In this document: one piece after another, positions 13,301 through 21,216 of the stretch | Layout of the letters: every line of letters starts with the position of its first letter | How positions within the stretch are numbered: position 1 is the first letter of the stretch | Assembly: GCA_905221605.1 (NCBI GenBank) | Contig: CAJNDS010002290.1 | Span: 292,501-356,500, forward strand | Length of the DNA stretch: 64,000 bases | Direction of reading: 5' to 3' | Origin: Symbiodinium natans | Taxonomy: Eukaryota > Sar > Dinophyceae > Suessiales > Symbiodiniaceae | Translations under genes and position numbers: made by a program | The notes under the pieces: generated by a model | Database searches by the model: none | Told to the model about the DNA's origin: nothing | The model's input: only the letters and a program-made list of their open reading frames with translations

Positions 13301-14246
13301 CTGATTAGCCAATTATGACTGGACTTAGGGGTTTAGGGTTTTAGGGTTTAGGCTTTTAGGGTTTAGGGTTTAGGGTTTCGGGTACTTGTAACCCAATTAT
13401 CGCTGTACTCATAACCCACTTCTAAGCCCCTTAAGTGCCCTAATACGGTTATAACTGTACTGATAACCCACATATACGCCCTTTAAGTGCCCGAATGGCC
13501 GAATATGGTTAGAATCGGGCTATGAAGCACAGCCATGATTGGGTTATGAAGTGAACCTCAACCCTAAACCGTAAGACCCTAAACCCTAAAACCCGAAACC
13601 CTAAACTCTAAGCCCTAAACCCTAAACCCTAAACTCTCAACCCTCAACCCTAAACCCGTCCTAAAGCCTAAACCTCCAAGTGTCAGGGGTTTTGGGAACC
13701 GAGGTTTTGTTTTGCGTTGGGGAGGGCCCCCAGGATGCCCTTCCGGGTGGCCAAGATTAAGGTTTAGGGTTTAGGGTTTCGGGTTTAGGGTTCAGGGCTT
13801 CTGGTTTAGGGTTTAGGGTTTCGGGTATAGGGTTTCGGGTTTGGGGTTTGGGGTTGAGGGTTTAAAGGATGCTCACCTTCTTACCCAAGGTTTAGGGACT
13901 TATATATGTATATATATATAACATACACATGAGTATATGTATATATATATATATATCTCTCTCTCTCTCTCTCTGTCTCTCTGTGTCTCGTTCCAGCACG
14001 ATGGTCACGCTCGCCTGCACCTTCCGGGTGCTGCGAACGGAGCTCCTTCGCTGCGACTCCTTCGCTGCGACTGTTGCTGTTGCTTCAGCTCCGGAGCTGC
14101 TTTTTGTCTCCCCCAAATTCGCCGCGTCTCCTTCACCTCCCAAACGCTAGACCCTCAGCCCGAAACCTTGAGAACCCTAAACCCTAAACCCTAAACCCCA
14201 AACCCTAAACCCTAAACCCTAAACCCTAAACCCTAAACCCTAAACC

Positions 14247-14285
<39 letters not shown>

Positions 14286-17200
14286 ACCCTGAAACCCAAC
14301 CCTCATCTTATTGAGCCTTAGAGTGCAGGTGCAGATGCTCCACGCTGCGAGGTGGTTTTTTCATGGGATGCGGGTTTGGGCTAGGGCCTGGGGTTTCTGA
14401 CTTGAGGTTAAGGGATTTAGGTTCCTAAGCCATACACCCTAAACCCCCCAAGCTCAGTGTTCGGGGACTTTGGAGGTGTGGGCGTTATGTCGGGTTTAGG
14501 GTTCCGGGATCTTAGGTGGTTTGTGGTTGTAGCCGGCGGTGATGTTTTTGAAGCGGCTACTTGGGGAAAACGAGTCCATCGTCTCAGTTGGTTCATGCGG
14601 CTTTCGTCGAGGCTCCTTAACCATGAAAAGACCCTCCGTTTCTTCAGTGAGCTAAGAGGAGAGCACCTCATGGAGGCAGACGTCGTTTTGGGCATCAGTC
14701 CCGGAGCGCAAAGAACACGCAGACCCTCAACGCCCCACACCCCACATGCACCCCAAACCCTAAACTCTCAACCCTAGACGAAACCCTAAACCCTAAACCC
14801 TGAACCCTGAACCCTGAACCCTGAACCCTAAACCCTAAACCCTAAACCCTAAACCCTAAACCCTAAACCCTAAACCCTAAACCTGCCATGCAGGGTGGAC
14901 CTGAATGCGAAGAACGCCAAAGGCGTCTACGCGATCCAGGAGGCTGCGAGGCGCAGCCCTGACCCCGGTGGCCTAAACCCTAAACCCTAAACCCTAAACC
15001 CTAAACGCTAATCCCTAAACCCTAAACCCTAAACCCTAAACCCTAAACCCTAAACCCTAAACCCTAAACCCTTCTGCTGGAGCCCAGAGTCCTAAAATGT
15101 TCGACCAAAAGTCTGCCCGAGAGCCTCAAGCTCTACAACCAGCATGGCTGTGTGGTTCCATGGGTTTAGGGTTTAGGGTTTAGGGTTTAGGGTTTAGGGC
15201 TAGATGCTGGGCTTTCTGGGGTTCAACGGGCTCCTGAACAAGGTACCTGAAAGCTTCTTTGTTTGCCAGCGCGGCCTTGTTCCAAGCAGGCTTTTCCTGA
15301 ACTTGACCTCCCGGTTCCTCAACTGGGTAAAACTACAGCTAAAATCTTGAAAGATGTGCTTAGAGGGGGGATAAGACAACCAGATGGGTCATAATACAGC
15401 TGGGGGGTCTTTAGGGTCTCAGAGTGGGATGCCACGGGTCTGGAGGGTTTTTGTTGAGTCGTTGGGGGCCAAGGGCCTGGAGGGTTTTTGTTGAGTCGTC
15501 GGAATTTCCAATACCGTTCGTTTGCAGCTCAAGGTGGTTGAGAAAAAAACAGTTCGCGGCTACCACGGCCTTGCTTGGGGTTATATACTCTCTCTCTATG
15601 TATATATATATATATGTTTATATACACTCTCTCTCTATATATATATATACACATACATAGATTATATGTATATATATATATATCTATGTTTGGTAATTGT
15701 TTTACATATTGTTCTACTTGATAAGAAAAAGCATTGTATTGTATGTTCTATGTTCGTGCTATGGTGCAAAGACAAAGGACGAATCACAACCACCATTATC
15801 CAGATGTTGTCCTGAAACTTTAAGGATGTACCATGGGTTGTCTGCAGGGCATGTCCAAACTTATAACGGCACCGCAATAGCCAGTTGTGGTTTCTCCCGT
15901 ATGGGCCAGCCCACAAACATGGTTCAGTTGTGTTTTCCCCCGTGGGGTTGTGTTTTCTCCCGTTTGGTTGTGTTTCGACCCGGTCGCCCCTAAACCCTAA
16001 ACCCTTAACCCTAGACCCTAAACCCAAACTCCAAACCCCAAACAGTTGTGTCATGCTGGGCTCAACTTTCTCCGTAAATCTGATAAGGTCCTTCGAGAGT
16101 GTCACAAGCCCTCGCAACTAATGCTTGCTGACCTCCTCTCCAAACCTGAGAAGTGCTTAAGCACATGTGCTGATTCGGCACATCGGCTGTTTCCCTTCTG
16201 CGGAACGGATGGACTCTATGTCTGTTTCAACCCTAAGCCCTACCCCAAAACCCCAAAACCCCAAAACCCTAAACCCTAAACCCTAAACCCCAAACCCAAA
16301 CCCTAAACCCGAAACCCTAAACCCCAAACCCTAACCCCTAAACCCCTAAACCCTCAAACCTAAGCCCTAAACCCTAAACCCACAGGTGGGGCTGTGCTGA
16401 AGCGCTGCAGGCAGTTGGGGAGGGGGCAGAGGAACCCTAAGCCCTACGTAGGGTTTGGGGTTTGAGGGGTTTAGGTTTGGGGTCGGTGGGTTTTGGGTCG
16501 GAGGGTTTAAGGTTTGGGTTTTGGGGTCTGGGTTTGGCTTTGAGGGTTTAGGGTTTGGGGCCTGGGGGTTTGAGGGTTTGGTTTTTAAGGTTTGGGGTTT
16601 AGCTTTGGGTTGTGTGGGGCTTGGGGCTTGGGGCTTGGGGTTCCGGAAGCCAGGAACAAGTCTCTTGTGCAATGCCTTCAGCTGTGGGTAGTCAGCGTGT
16701 ACCAGCATGGAAACCTTATTCATTAGGTTAGGTTTGAAGTTTGAAGTGGTGGCTTCGAATTGGTTCGGGTTTAGGGTCTAGGGTAGCCTCAAACCCTAAA
16801 CCCTAAACCCTGAACCCTAAGCCCTAAACCTAAACTGCATTAAAACCCGAAACCCTAACCCCAAGAAGGATGATTGGAGAGGTCTCCAAGACATGACGCG
16901 GCCACTCAGACACGAATCTCCTATACCTTGACCCTGACCCTAAACCCTAAACCCTAAACCCTGACCCCTGACCCCTGAACCCTAAACCCTAAACCCTAAA
17001 CCCTGAACCCTAAACCCTAAACCCTAAACCCTAAACCCTAAACCCTGAACGTCGGTTTTTGGGCAGGGTTTGGGCCAACAAGTTCCTCTCTACTAGTATA
17101 GATTCAGGTTTTAGGGTTTCGGGTTTAGGGTTTAGGGTATGCCCTACACCGTAAAGCCCGTGCAGCGCTGTCAGGTCATGATCACCTACAGGGCTGATCC

Positions 17201-19172
17201 GAAAGTGCGCGGGGCTCAGTCAGACCCTCCGATCCACAAAGAACGAAAAGCCTGGAAACCTGAGACCCGCTAACCCAAAGCATCTTCAACCCTAAACCCT
17301 AAACCCTGAACTCTAAGCTTCGACCCACGAACCTAAGACCCCTAAACCCTTTATCCCTAAATCGTAAATTCGAGCCTGAGGGTGCCAAAAATGGATCCGA
17401 ACTTAGAGATCGCCTCTCCGCGCGCTTCCTCTGTTGTTTGTCCCGGGTGTGTTGCGGGCTGTTGGCGGGACGTACTCAGGTTCCATGGGCACTTTTGCTT
17501 TCAACCCATCGGCCCTGGGTCCATGAACCCAAAAGCCCCTATAACCCCGACCCCCTTAGGCCCTTCAATATGCCCTAAACCCGCCAAATGTCCTATAAGA
17601 ACTACTTACTAAGTCGCCCGATCTAGTAGGGGTGCTGCATGCCGACCCAAAGGCGAGCAAGCTACAAGAGGCAGCAATTGAGTTGCTTGTTTGGTTAGGA
17701 ATAGGTATTTCGGGCGCCTGATATCCACATTTTTACAGGATGCTAGGATGCTGAGGCATTTGTTTATCCCCGCCCGCATATTACTCACAACCCCAACCCC
17801 TCCAAATGTCTCTGCGCGCTTAAGAAGGGACCACTCAACTTACTGAATCCCTAAACCCTTAAACCTCGAACCCAAAATTCCCAGCCCCTAGACGAATGCA
17901 CGCCAAAACACCTACATAGTGAGGTCTTCGGGCTACCAATGTCTTGCAAGCAGAGTCCTTTAGGCTTTAGGCTTTACAACCACAGACCGGGTTTAGGGTT
18001 TAGGGTCGATTGTCCTTTGTGAGGTGGCCCCCCCCCCCCCGCACCCCACCCCCAACCCCTGTCCAGGAAAGACGCCAAGGGCCGGTCACTGCTGTCCATC
18101 GCCATCGCCGGGATTCCCGAACAGTTTGGGGTTGAGGTCTTACAGGGTTTATGGGGTTATGGGGTTTATAGGGCTTACAGGGTTTGTAGGGGTAGGTTGG
18201 GTTTAGAGGGTTTAGAGTTTTGAGGTGAGGGTTTGTAGGGCTAAGGATTAGGTAGCTGCTTTTGGGCTCTGCAACTGGGCTGTTATTTTGTCTTATCTTT
18301 CTTCGGTTGTTGCCAAATTCATGATCAAGTCTTGCAGGCCTGGACGGCACAGATCGGATGCCCCAAGCCCCACAACCCTCTGCCCTAAACCCTAAACCGT
18401 AGACACTAGACCCCAAACCCCAATCCCTACAGTTGATCAACCCATAGTGTTTAGGATTGAGGGTTCCATCCTCTCAGACAGGCCCCAAAGCTCCGAATCC
18501 TGAACCCCCTAAACTTCAAAAACCCTAAGCGTCAAACACGCCTCAACACCACCAACGGCCTCTTCGACAATCCACAGATAAAATTGCACGCATGCCGCAA
18601 TGATTATTGGTGTAGAGAATGCGAACGATCATTGAGTCCAGCTGTCACTACGAGTGCTGACTACAACAGCTCCGACTTCATGCGCTATGCGCTACCGCTG
18701 CCGCTGCCACTGCCACAACAGCAACTGCTACTAGGACGACGGCGACAACGACCTCACCCACCACCATCATCATGATCATCATCATCATCATCGTTGTCAT
18801 CGTCATTCACATTCTTTCATTCATGGGTAGATCCGTTCACTTTGTTATTCATCCTTCCATGTTCACTTCAACAACTGCTGACTCTTACTTACTACTTAAT
18901 CTGAGGTCTCTGCCCCCTTAGAGCTCTACTATCAATTGTCGTTTGACCGCCTCCTTGGGATGTACAGTACACTCCCTCAACCCTCACCTCAAAGCTCCCA
19001 AACCGCTAAGCCTTAAATCTTAAACCCTGAAGCCCTTAAGCCCTTTAAACCCGAAACCCTAACCCTAAACCCTAAACCTAAACCCTAAACCCTAAACCCT
19101 AAACCCTAAACCCTAAACCCTAAACCCTAAACCCTGAACCCGAAACCCTAGGCCGCGGGCCGCAACGACGTG
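463..19172 (+). CDS. Ankyrin-repeat gene A, mini-exons (partial)
   Basis: A series of small + strand exons each encodes part of a roughly 33-residue ankyrin helix-turn-helix repeat. The clearest pieces are GAYVDARDEQGWTAL (2919), GWSAIHYAVQSGSLEM (10515), VSMLANAKANL (10814), VDLNAKNAKGVYAIQEAA (14894), YRADPKVRGAQSDPPIH (17175) and KDAKGRSLLSIAIAG (18067). Several neighbouring pieces join in phase and keep the exact repeat spacing, which supports real splicing. Ankyrin repeats bind protein partners; no catalytic domain or membrane segment was seen. No start codon was identified and some repeats are incomplete, so exons are missing from this model. It may continue into the charged exons from 21119. 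One gene or several cannot be settled without RNA. Confidence 0.7.
773..897. repeat. GAT/GCT trinucleotide repeat
   Basis: (GAT)n then GCTGAT-type units. Asp-, Met- or Ile-runs in open frames on both strands are artefacts. Confidence 0.95.
1395..1455 (+). CDS. Ankyrin gene A exon, LLQAA helix
   Basis: Acceptor GTGCAG before G1395, donor GTGCTA at 1456. The frame AEQRNQQLLQAAQRWGPQLC is ankyrin-like. Phase 0 at the start fits the phase in which the exon ending at 514 closes, but the joined repeat would be about three residues short, so an edge may be misplaced. Confidence 0.4.
2764..2902. mobile_element. Foldback family A, copy 1 (about 139 bp)
   Basis: Ends TTACTGTTGGTTAGCAGGGA (2764) and an inverted near-copy ending CCAACAGTAA (2902); more than 35 nt pair on each side, with an AT-rich middle. 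A second copy is at 44668-44787. Confidence 0.9.
2919..2977 (+). CDS. Ankyrin gene A exon D
   Basis: Acceptor GGCAG before G2919. The frame reads ALEEGAYVDARDEQGWTAL, a textbook end and start of adjoining ankyrin repeats. Using the donor GTGGCC at 2978, the exon joins the next (3074) through TTG GT|G TCG, and the distance from VDAR to PNAR is 32 residues, the ankyrin period. The 96-nt intron between them is one of the few without telomere-type arms. A MITE-like element ends about 16 nt before the acceptor. Confidence 0.8.
3074..3154 (+). CDS. Ankyrin gene A exon E
   Basis: Acceptor GTCCAG before G3074; frame VDLVIVLAQHSADPNARGPS in the middle, a clear second helix and loop of an ankyrin repeat. 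It closes with two bases of a codon before donor GTTTTC at 3155. That intron runs into TTTAGGG repeats within 20 nt. Confidence 0.8.
3742..4197. repeat. 21-bp minisatellite with an inverted middle block
   Basis: The unit GGGCAAGGTCCGAAAATTAG plus one base is repeated about 5 times forward (3742-3830), about 5-6 times as its complement (3855-3975) and about 10 times forward again (3984-4197). Units differ at one or two bases. The long open frames here on both strands are by-products of the repeat. Confidence 0.95.
4200..4378. repeat. C-rich homopolymer tract with CCCCCCTG units
   Basis: About 180 nt of almost pure C on the + strand, broken by TG and T. It directly follows the minisatellite. 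Proline- or glycine-rich open frames here are artefacts. The exact length may be uncertain in the assembly. Confidence 0.95.
4796..4860 (+). CDS. Ankyrin gene A exon F
   Basis: Acceptor CTGCAG before C4796, donor GTAGGG at 4861, which leads straight into (TTTAGGG)n. Only one frame is open, LVPRPRSLEVLNECSEAGGL, and it is the frame required by the preceding exon's phase (CG|C). The intron from 3155 is 1641 nt and holds the minisatellite and the C tract. Confidence 0.6.
5645..5692 (+). CDS. Possible ankyrin gene A exon
   Basis: Island between CCCTAAA (5487-5615) and TTTAGGG (from 5696). With acceptor GCAAG before A5645 and donor GTGTAG at 5693, the exon takes up the phase left at 4860 and reads EVLDHLQLQGDQDPHQ. 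A second acceptor two bases on would give a proline-rich frame instead. Confidence 0.45.
5830..6800. other. Spacer with few telomere repeats
   Basis: Mostly unique sequence with scattered CCCTAAA-like words. One possible exon at 6254-6295 (acceptor GCGCAG, donor GTTTAA, frame VRHALEAPATQTSS) is too short to trust. Nothing else is recognised. Confidence 0.5.
6820..6907 (+). CDS. Ankyrin gene A exon H
   Basis: The frame after acceptor CCGAG reads ALAGGLGAGDRLLAAARNNN and then FQASRAGLL, close to an ankyrin helix pair. The 3' edge is uncertain: GC donors exist at 6896 and 6908. The end of the exon with the start of the intron is repeated twice more downstream. Confidence 0.45.
6898..7040. repeat. 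Three tandem copies of an exon-edge segment
   Basis: The motif GGGCTCCTTGCATT and the following TTTAACAGGGCTTTAGGG occur at about 6899, 6956 and 7014, period about 57-60 nt. The first copy overlaps the end of the exon at 6820, so exon edge plus intron start was duplicated in tandem. Confidence 0.85.
7505..7612. repeat. CCCCGAAA array
   Basis: A run of eight-base CCCCGAAA units follows a normal CCCTAAA array without a break. It is one of several places where a single variant of the telomere unit has spread locally. Confidence 0.9.
7822..7896 (+). CDS. Ankyrin gene A exon I
   Basis: Acceptor TGCAAG before C7822; frame LGKVVKVELEVGAQVNSRMA then QGGF, a near-consensus ankyrin half repeat. Ending at CG7896 before GAAAGA gives an exact ankyrin join to the exon at 9349 (GGFRLIFAAAHCN). 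That needs a GA-AG intron. A GC donor at 7890 with acceptor 9320 is the alternative and would insert seven residues. Confidence 0.7.
8478..9020. other. Spacer without recognised gene
   Basis: Begins with CCCAAGC repeats that are split by a TTTAGGG block at 8428-8478. The rest is unique sequence with a poly-C run near 8772-8786. No convincing exon. Confidence 0.5.
9034..9175. repeat. CCCTGAA variant array
   Basis: About 20 perfect CCCTGAA units in a row, then CCCTACA units, then normal CCCTAAA up to 9290. Local spread of one variant unit within a telomere-type array. Confidence 0.95.
9349..9382 (+). CDS. Ankyrin gene A exon K
   Basis: Frame LIFAAAHCNYQ after acceptor CACCAG. The same frame is open upstream (TREQLFTS), so the acceptor could be at 9320. 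Ending at C-A-G 9382 before a GC donor (GCCGAC) makes the join to the exon at 10111 fit the ankyrin length exactly. A GT donor at 9392 is the alternative. Confidence 0.6.
9400..10105. other. Intron spacer with degenerate telomere words
   Basis: Imperfect CCCTAAA/TTTAGGG words, a G run near 9943 and unique sequence. Nothing coding recognised. Confidence 0.5.
10111..10165 (+). CDS. Ankyrin gene A exon L
   Basis: Acceptor GTCAG before G10111; frame GAVMLINRKANVGMADLT. It ends with one base of a Gly codon before a GC donor (GCAGGA at 10166). The next exon supplies GC, giving TGWSAIHYAV, a perfect ankyrin start. The alternative GT donor at 10178 would insert extra residues in the repeat. Confidence 0.75.
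10515..10561 (+). CDS. Ankyrin gene A exon M
   Basis: Acceptor CGAG before G10515. The frame GWSAIHYAVQSGSLEM is one of the most typical ankyrin stretches here. Ending at ATG10561 before GC donor GCGCAG and joining the exon at 10814 gives LEMVSMLANAKANL with exact spacing. Confidence 0.85.
10814..10846 (+). CDS. Ankyrin gene A exon N
   Basis: Acceptor GACAG before G10814, frame VSMLANAKANL, GC donor GCGCCT at 10847. Flanked by CCCTAAA (10630-10785) and TTTAGGG (from 10880). Read through, the frame soon meets TGA, so a donor near here is needed. Confidence 0.75.
11289..11323 (+). CDS. Possible ankyrin gene A exon
   Basis: Frame VLVSDEGWRRN after acceptor GAAAG, GC donor GCCTGA at 11324. The DEGW motif resembles the start of an ankyrin repeat, but the phase does not match the exon ending at 10846. 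Confidence 0.3.
11462..12360. other. Intron spacer
   Basis: Unique sequence with degenerate TTTAGGG words (11900-12040) and few CCCTAAA words. One 25-nt candidate exon at 11854-11878 is too short to accept. Nothing else seen. Confidence 0.45.
12490..12534 (+). CDS. Ankyrin gene A exon Q
   Basis: Acceptor AATCAG before G12490; frame VSTTFDGTSTMHLAA. The DGTSTMHLAA motif matches the first helix of an ankyrin repeat. A GC donor (GCCACG) at 12535 is the likely end. Confidence 0.65.
12583..12665. mobile_element. Foldback element, 83 bp
   Basis: The two ends are inverted copies: GGGATGTTCCCC at 12583 and GGGGAACATCCC ending at 12665. Pairing continues through TAACAGTCCT/AGGACTGTTA and on to the middle. 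A single MITE-like hairpin; no second copy in this window. Confidence 0.85.
13193..13238 (+). CDS. Possible exon between telomere arms
   Basis: Acceptor CCCAG before G13193, donor GTGTGG at 13239, CCCTAAA to the left and TTTAGGG to the right. All three frames are open, for example HALDSALWPFGCINP, so the reading frame is not fixed. Confidence 0.35.
13300..13560. repeat. Degenerate direct repeats with CCAATTAT/AACCCA motifs
   Basis: Segments with CTGTACT, ATAACCCAC and CCTTAAGTGCCC recur at 13400-13440 and 13455-13495, and related words occur near 13308 and 13530. It looks like an old tandem duplication in an intron spacer. Confidence 0.6.
13900..13990. repeat. AT and CT microsatellites
   Basis: TATATA and GTATAT runs (13900-13956) followed by (CT)n to 13990. 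The CT tract lies just upstream of a good acceptor at 13996 and could act as its pyrimidine tract. Confidence 0.9.
13997..14038 (+). CDS. Possible ankyrin gene A exon after CT tract
   Basis: Acceptor TTCCAG before C13997; frame HDGHARLHLPGAAN, similar to the DGxTxLHxAA start of an ankyrin repeat. The donor is unclear. A 23-nt candidate at 14329-14351 (VQMLHAA) could be a neighbouring exon. Confidence 0.35.
14360..14780. other. Spacer with a 106-codon + strand open frame
   Basis: The frame from 14457 to 14777 has no recognised domain and ends in telomere-type sequence. Its middle (14520-14700) has no telomere repeats. It may be a fragment of another gene or chance. Confidence 0.3.
14894..14950 (+). 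CDS. Ankyrin gene A exon U
   Basis: Acceptor ATGCAG before G14894; frame VDLNAKNAKGVYAIQEAA, which fits the ankyrin consensus residue by residue from the NAK loop to the AA pair. A GC donor (GCGCAG) at 14951 is likely. Unlike most islands it has CCCTAAA arrays on both sides. Confidence 0.75.
15122..15163 (+). CDS. Possible ankyrin gene A exon V
   Basis: Frame SLKLYNQHGCVVPW after acceptor CCCGAG, donor GTTTAG at 15164 merging with (TTTAGGG)n. It resembles a second ankyrin helix and loop. The phase does not fit the exon ending at 14950. Confidence 0.4.
15528..15579 (+). CDS. Possible ankyrin gene A exon W
   Basis: Acceptor TTTGCAG before C15528, donor GTTATA at 15580. Frame LKVVEKKTVRGYHGLAW has an ankyrin-like VV helix and G-x-x-x-L turn. 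Followed by CT and TA microsatellites to 15690. Confidence 0.5.
15585..15690. repeat. CT and TA microsatellites
   Basis: Alternating (CT)n and (TA)n runs inside an intron spacer. Open frames over them are artefacts. From 15700 to 15990 there is unique sequence with a repeated GTTGTGTTTTCTCCCGT motif near 15930-15970. Confidence 0.85.
16386..16431 (+). CDS. Possible ankyrin gene A exon X
   Basis: Acceptor CCACAG before G16386; frame WGCAEALQAVGEGAE, similar to the G..EAL..L.EGAE second helix of an ankyrin repeat. A GA donor (GAACCC) follows at 16432. CCCTAAA to the left, TTTAGGG-like to the right. Confidence 0.5.
17067..17095 (+). CDS. Possible ankyrin mini-exon Z
   Basis: Acceptor GGGCAG, donor GTATAG at 17096. 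Frame GLGQQVPLY would fit the G-x-T-x-L turn of an ankyrin repeat; at 29 nt the call is weak. Confidence 0.35.
17175..17240 (+). CDS. Ankyrin gene A exon AA
   Basis: Acceptor TGTCAG before G17175. Frame VMITYRADPKVRGAQSDPPI then HK matches the ankyrin loop from ADP to the P-x-I-H turn at the right spacing. The end is set at a GA site (GAACGA); the frame would otherwise run to TAA at 17271. Confidence 0.75.
17630..17693 (+). CDS. Ankyrin gene A exon AB
   Basis: Acceptor TAGTAG before G17630, donor GTTAGG at 17694. Frame VLHADPKASKLQEAAIELLV. A further good acceptor (TTTTTACAG) lies at 17738, with frame DARMLRHLFIPARILL beyond it; that exon is possible but its end was not found. Confidence 0.65.
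18067..18130 (+). CDS. Ankyrin gene A exon AD
   Basis: Acceptor TGTCCAG before G18067, after a C-rich tract. Frame KDAKGRSLLSIAIAGIPEQF is a clear ankyrin start. Donor GTTGAG at 18131, or a GA site at 18118. Confidence 0.75.
18235..18950. other. Spacer without recognised gene
   Basis: Contains a CAT/CAC-rich stretch near 18760-18800 and a short + frame (18584-18775) with a CxxC-like start that I cannot assign. A possible acceptor at 18337 (GTCTTGCAG) has no clear exon. Confidence 0.4.
19152..19172 (+). CDS. Ankyrin gene A 21-nt mini-exon
   Basis: The acceptor CCCTAG is a telomere unit changed by one base, followed by GCC GCG GGC CGC AAC GAC GTG (AAGRNDV) and donor GTGAGA at 19173. AAGRNDV fits the AAxxG turn between ankyrin helices. 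Short, so moderate confidence. Confidence 0.5.
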
Positions 19173-19329
19173 GTGAGAAGCCCAGGGGAGCAGCTCTAGG
19201 GGGCTCAGGGGCTTAGGGATTAGGGTTTTTTTAGGGTTTAGGGTCTAGGGTTTAGGGTTTAGGGGTTTAGGGTTTAGGGGTTTGGGAGCTTAGGGTTTAG
19301 GGTTTCCGAGGTTTGGGGTTTAGGGGTTT

Positions 19330-20320
19330 GCGGGTTGTTTGGGGGCTTTTAGGGTTTTGGGGGCTTTCTTAGGGTTAGTTTTCGTCTTTCTTTCTTGGAC
19401 AGGGGGAAGGACTCTCTTTGGGGGCCCTCTAAAGGGGACTCTGCTATATCTGAGCATACAAAGAAGAAAACCCCTGAGCCCCGTAAGCCTCATATTTTTC
19501 ACAGCGCCTAGTTCCCAAGAAAGTTGTAGCAACTAGCGTTTAGGGTTTTGTTTGGGTTTAGGGTTCAGGGTTTAGGGTTCAGGGTTTAGGGTTTAGGGTT
19601 AGGGACGAGCAGACTTCAGGGTCTGTGACGAGTGGCCAGAGTCAACCCTATAAACTTTCAAGGGTTCCGGTCTCTGAGGACAGGGTTGAGGGTTCAGGGC
19701 TCAGACTCAGGGATTAGGGATTAGTGTTCTAACCGAGTAAAGAGGGTCCCCAAAACAAAGCCGGAAGCCCCAAAGGCTTCCTCTCATTACCGGAGAGGGG
19801 GGGGTGTGGGGCCGATGGGGTTTCAGATTCTTTTCTGCGGAGAAAATCAGGCCAACCCTAAACCCTAAACCCCACCCCAAACCCTGAAGGGGATTCCACG
19901 GGTTACACGCTCACACTGTCAGCTGGGGCCCCGGCTCGTTCTCCAAAATGCTTCAAAAGCATCAGTTTTGACATGGGTTTTCACTCATGCGGGAACCCAC
20001 GGACCCAAGAGGTGTATCTGCCGAAAATTCTTCCGTGCGTGCGTTTTGGACGAGGTCCAAAACGCAAGCACGTTTTCACGGTTTCTGTGGCCTCTCACAA
20101 AGATGCTGCATGTGCCACATTTCTGCATGCGCACGGTTTGACGTGCTGTCGGCTGTCTGTGCAATCTTTGATCGCAAAACGTTTTTGGGGTTGCGGGGTG
20201 GGGGGGTGGGGTGGCGGGGGGGGGGGGGTGGGGGGGGGGGGTTGGGGGGTTGGTGGGGGGGGGGGGCGGGGTATTCACGTCCAATCCAAACCTCTTCACC
20301 TGAAGTCTCTGGGTTTTGCA
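19330..20320. other. Spacer with a short perfect hairpin
   Basis: Unique sequence, a hairpin at 20036-20071 (GTGCGTTTTGGAC / GTCCAAAACGCA arms) and a G-rich run at 20196-20270. No exon recognised. Confidence 0.5.
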
Positions 20321-20515
20321 AACGTCCGTGTGACCAGCGCGTGCGAATGGCCAGAGCATCCATGTCCGCACGATGAGAACGTCCGTGTGAGCAGTGCGTG
20401 CGAATGGCCAGAGCATCCATGTCCGCACGATGAGAACGTCCGTGTGACCAGTGCGTGCGAATGGCCAGAGCATCCATGTCCGCGCGATGAGAACGTCCGT
20501 GTGACCAGTGCGTTT
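20321..20515. repeat. 57-bp tandem repeat (VNTR)
   Basis: Units start at 20321, 20378 and 20435, plus a partial one at 20492. The period is a multiple of three, and all units stay open in one + frame (NVRVTSACEWPEHPCPHDE per unit). No family is recognised, and no splice or start signal ties it to a gene. Confidence 0.9.
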
Positions 20516-20523
20516 GTTCACTA

Positions 20524-21060
20524 GATTTCCGAAGATGTTCTTTCTTCTCCAAAAGGCCTCTTCGCCGTTAGCATCAGGGCGCCGCGAGAACCAGCACATG
20601 GACGAACACAGTGTGCAGACAAGACAACACAACAAAACGTATGTCCTCCCAAGTAACATACAAGGGCTCCTTGACCAAAACCTTGTATTTATTAACATTT
20701 ACCTTCTGAAAAACCACGATGGAAGTGAACCCGGTAGGGCAAACCCTAAACCCTAAACCCTAAGCCCTACGCCCTGAACCCTAAACCGAATTTACGGGGT
20801 GGGGCTCCAGGCTTTAGGCCCTAAACCCAATTATGCACCCCTCAGCCAGCCCTGAACCCAACACCCTTCACTCCTTCACCCATAATCCCAGCCTCCGTAA
20901 GCCCTTCACTGGGAGTCAGGAAAAAACCTTAACTCCACACCAAAGCCTGAAACCCTGAACCCCTAAAGCAAAAACCCTAAACGCCCTAAACCCCATCCTT
21001 CCTTCCATCCTCAAAAGCCCTTCAAGTTGGCGAACCCAAACTCTAAGCCCTTTTGCCCTC
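20524..21060. other. Spacer
   Basis: Unique sequence and degenerate CCCTAAA words. Nothing coding recognised. Confidence 0.4.
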
Positions 21061-21118
21061 AACCCTCAACCCTCAACCCTAAACCCTCAACCCTCAACCC
21101 TAAACCCTAAACCCGCAG

Positions 21119-21216
21119 AAAGCGCCCTGCAAGCGAGGTGCAGGCCCTGCTTCAACCGCTGCCCGATCCCGTGGAAGTGGTGCCCAAGGAGAATGAGAAG
21201 GCCGCAGCCACTTGCA
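21119..21216 (+). CDS. Charged-protein gene exon 1 of this set
   Basis: Acceptor CCGCAG; frame KRPASEVQALLQPLPDPVEV then VPKENEKAAATC. A second acceptor at 21137 (GCGAG) is possible. The end may be at GC (21201) or GA (21217). CCCTAAA to the left, TTTAGGG from 21224. Confidence 0.5.

Noticed and set aside
14417-14777. Gene in either strand over 14417-14777
   Set aside because: Frames end in telomere units, no domain, no splice context.
16367-16723. Minus-strand gene with MNKVSMLVHADYPQLKALHK start
   Set aside because: The frame soon enters telomere-type Pro/Lys repeats; no family match and no other minus-strand exon nearby.
18584-18775. Zinc-finger-like short frame
   Set aside because: Cys spacing does not complete a known finger and the tail is a repeat of Pro/Leu and Gln codons.
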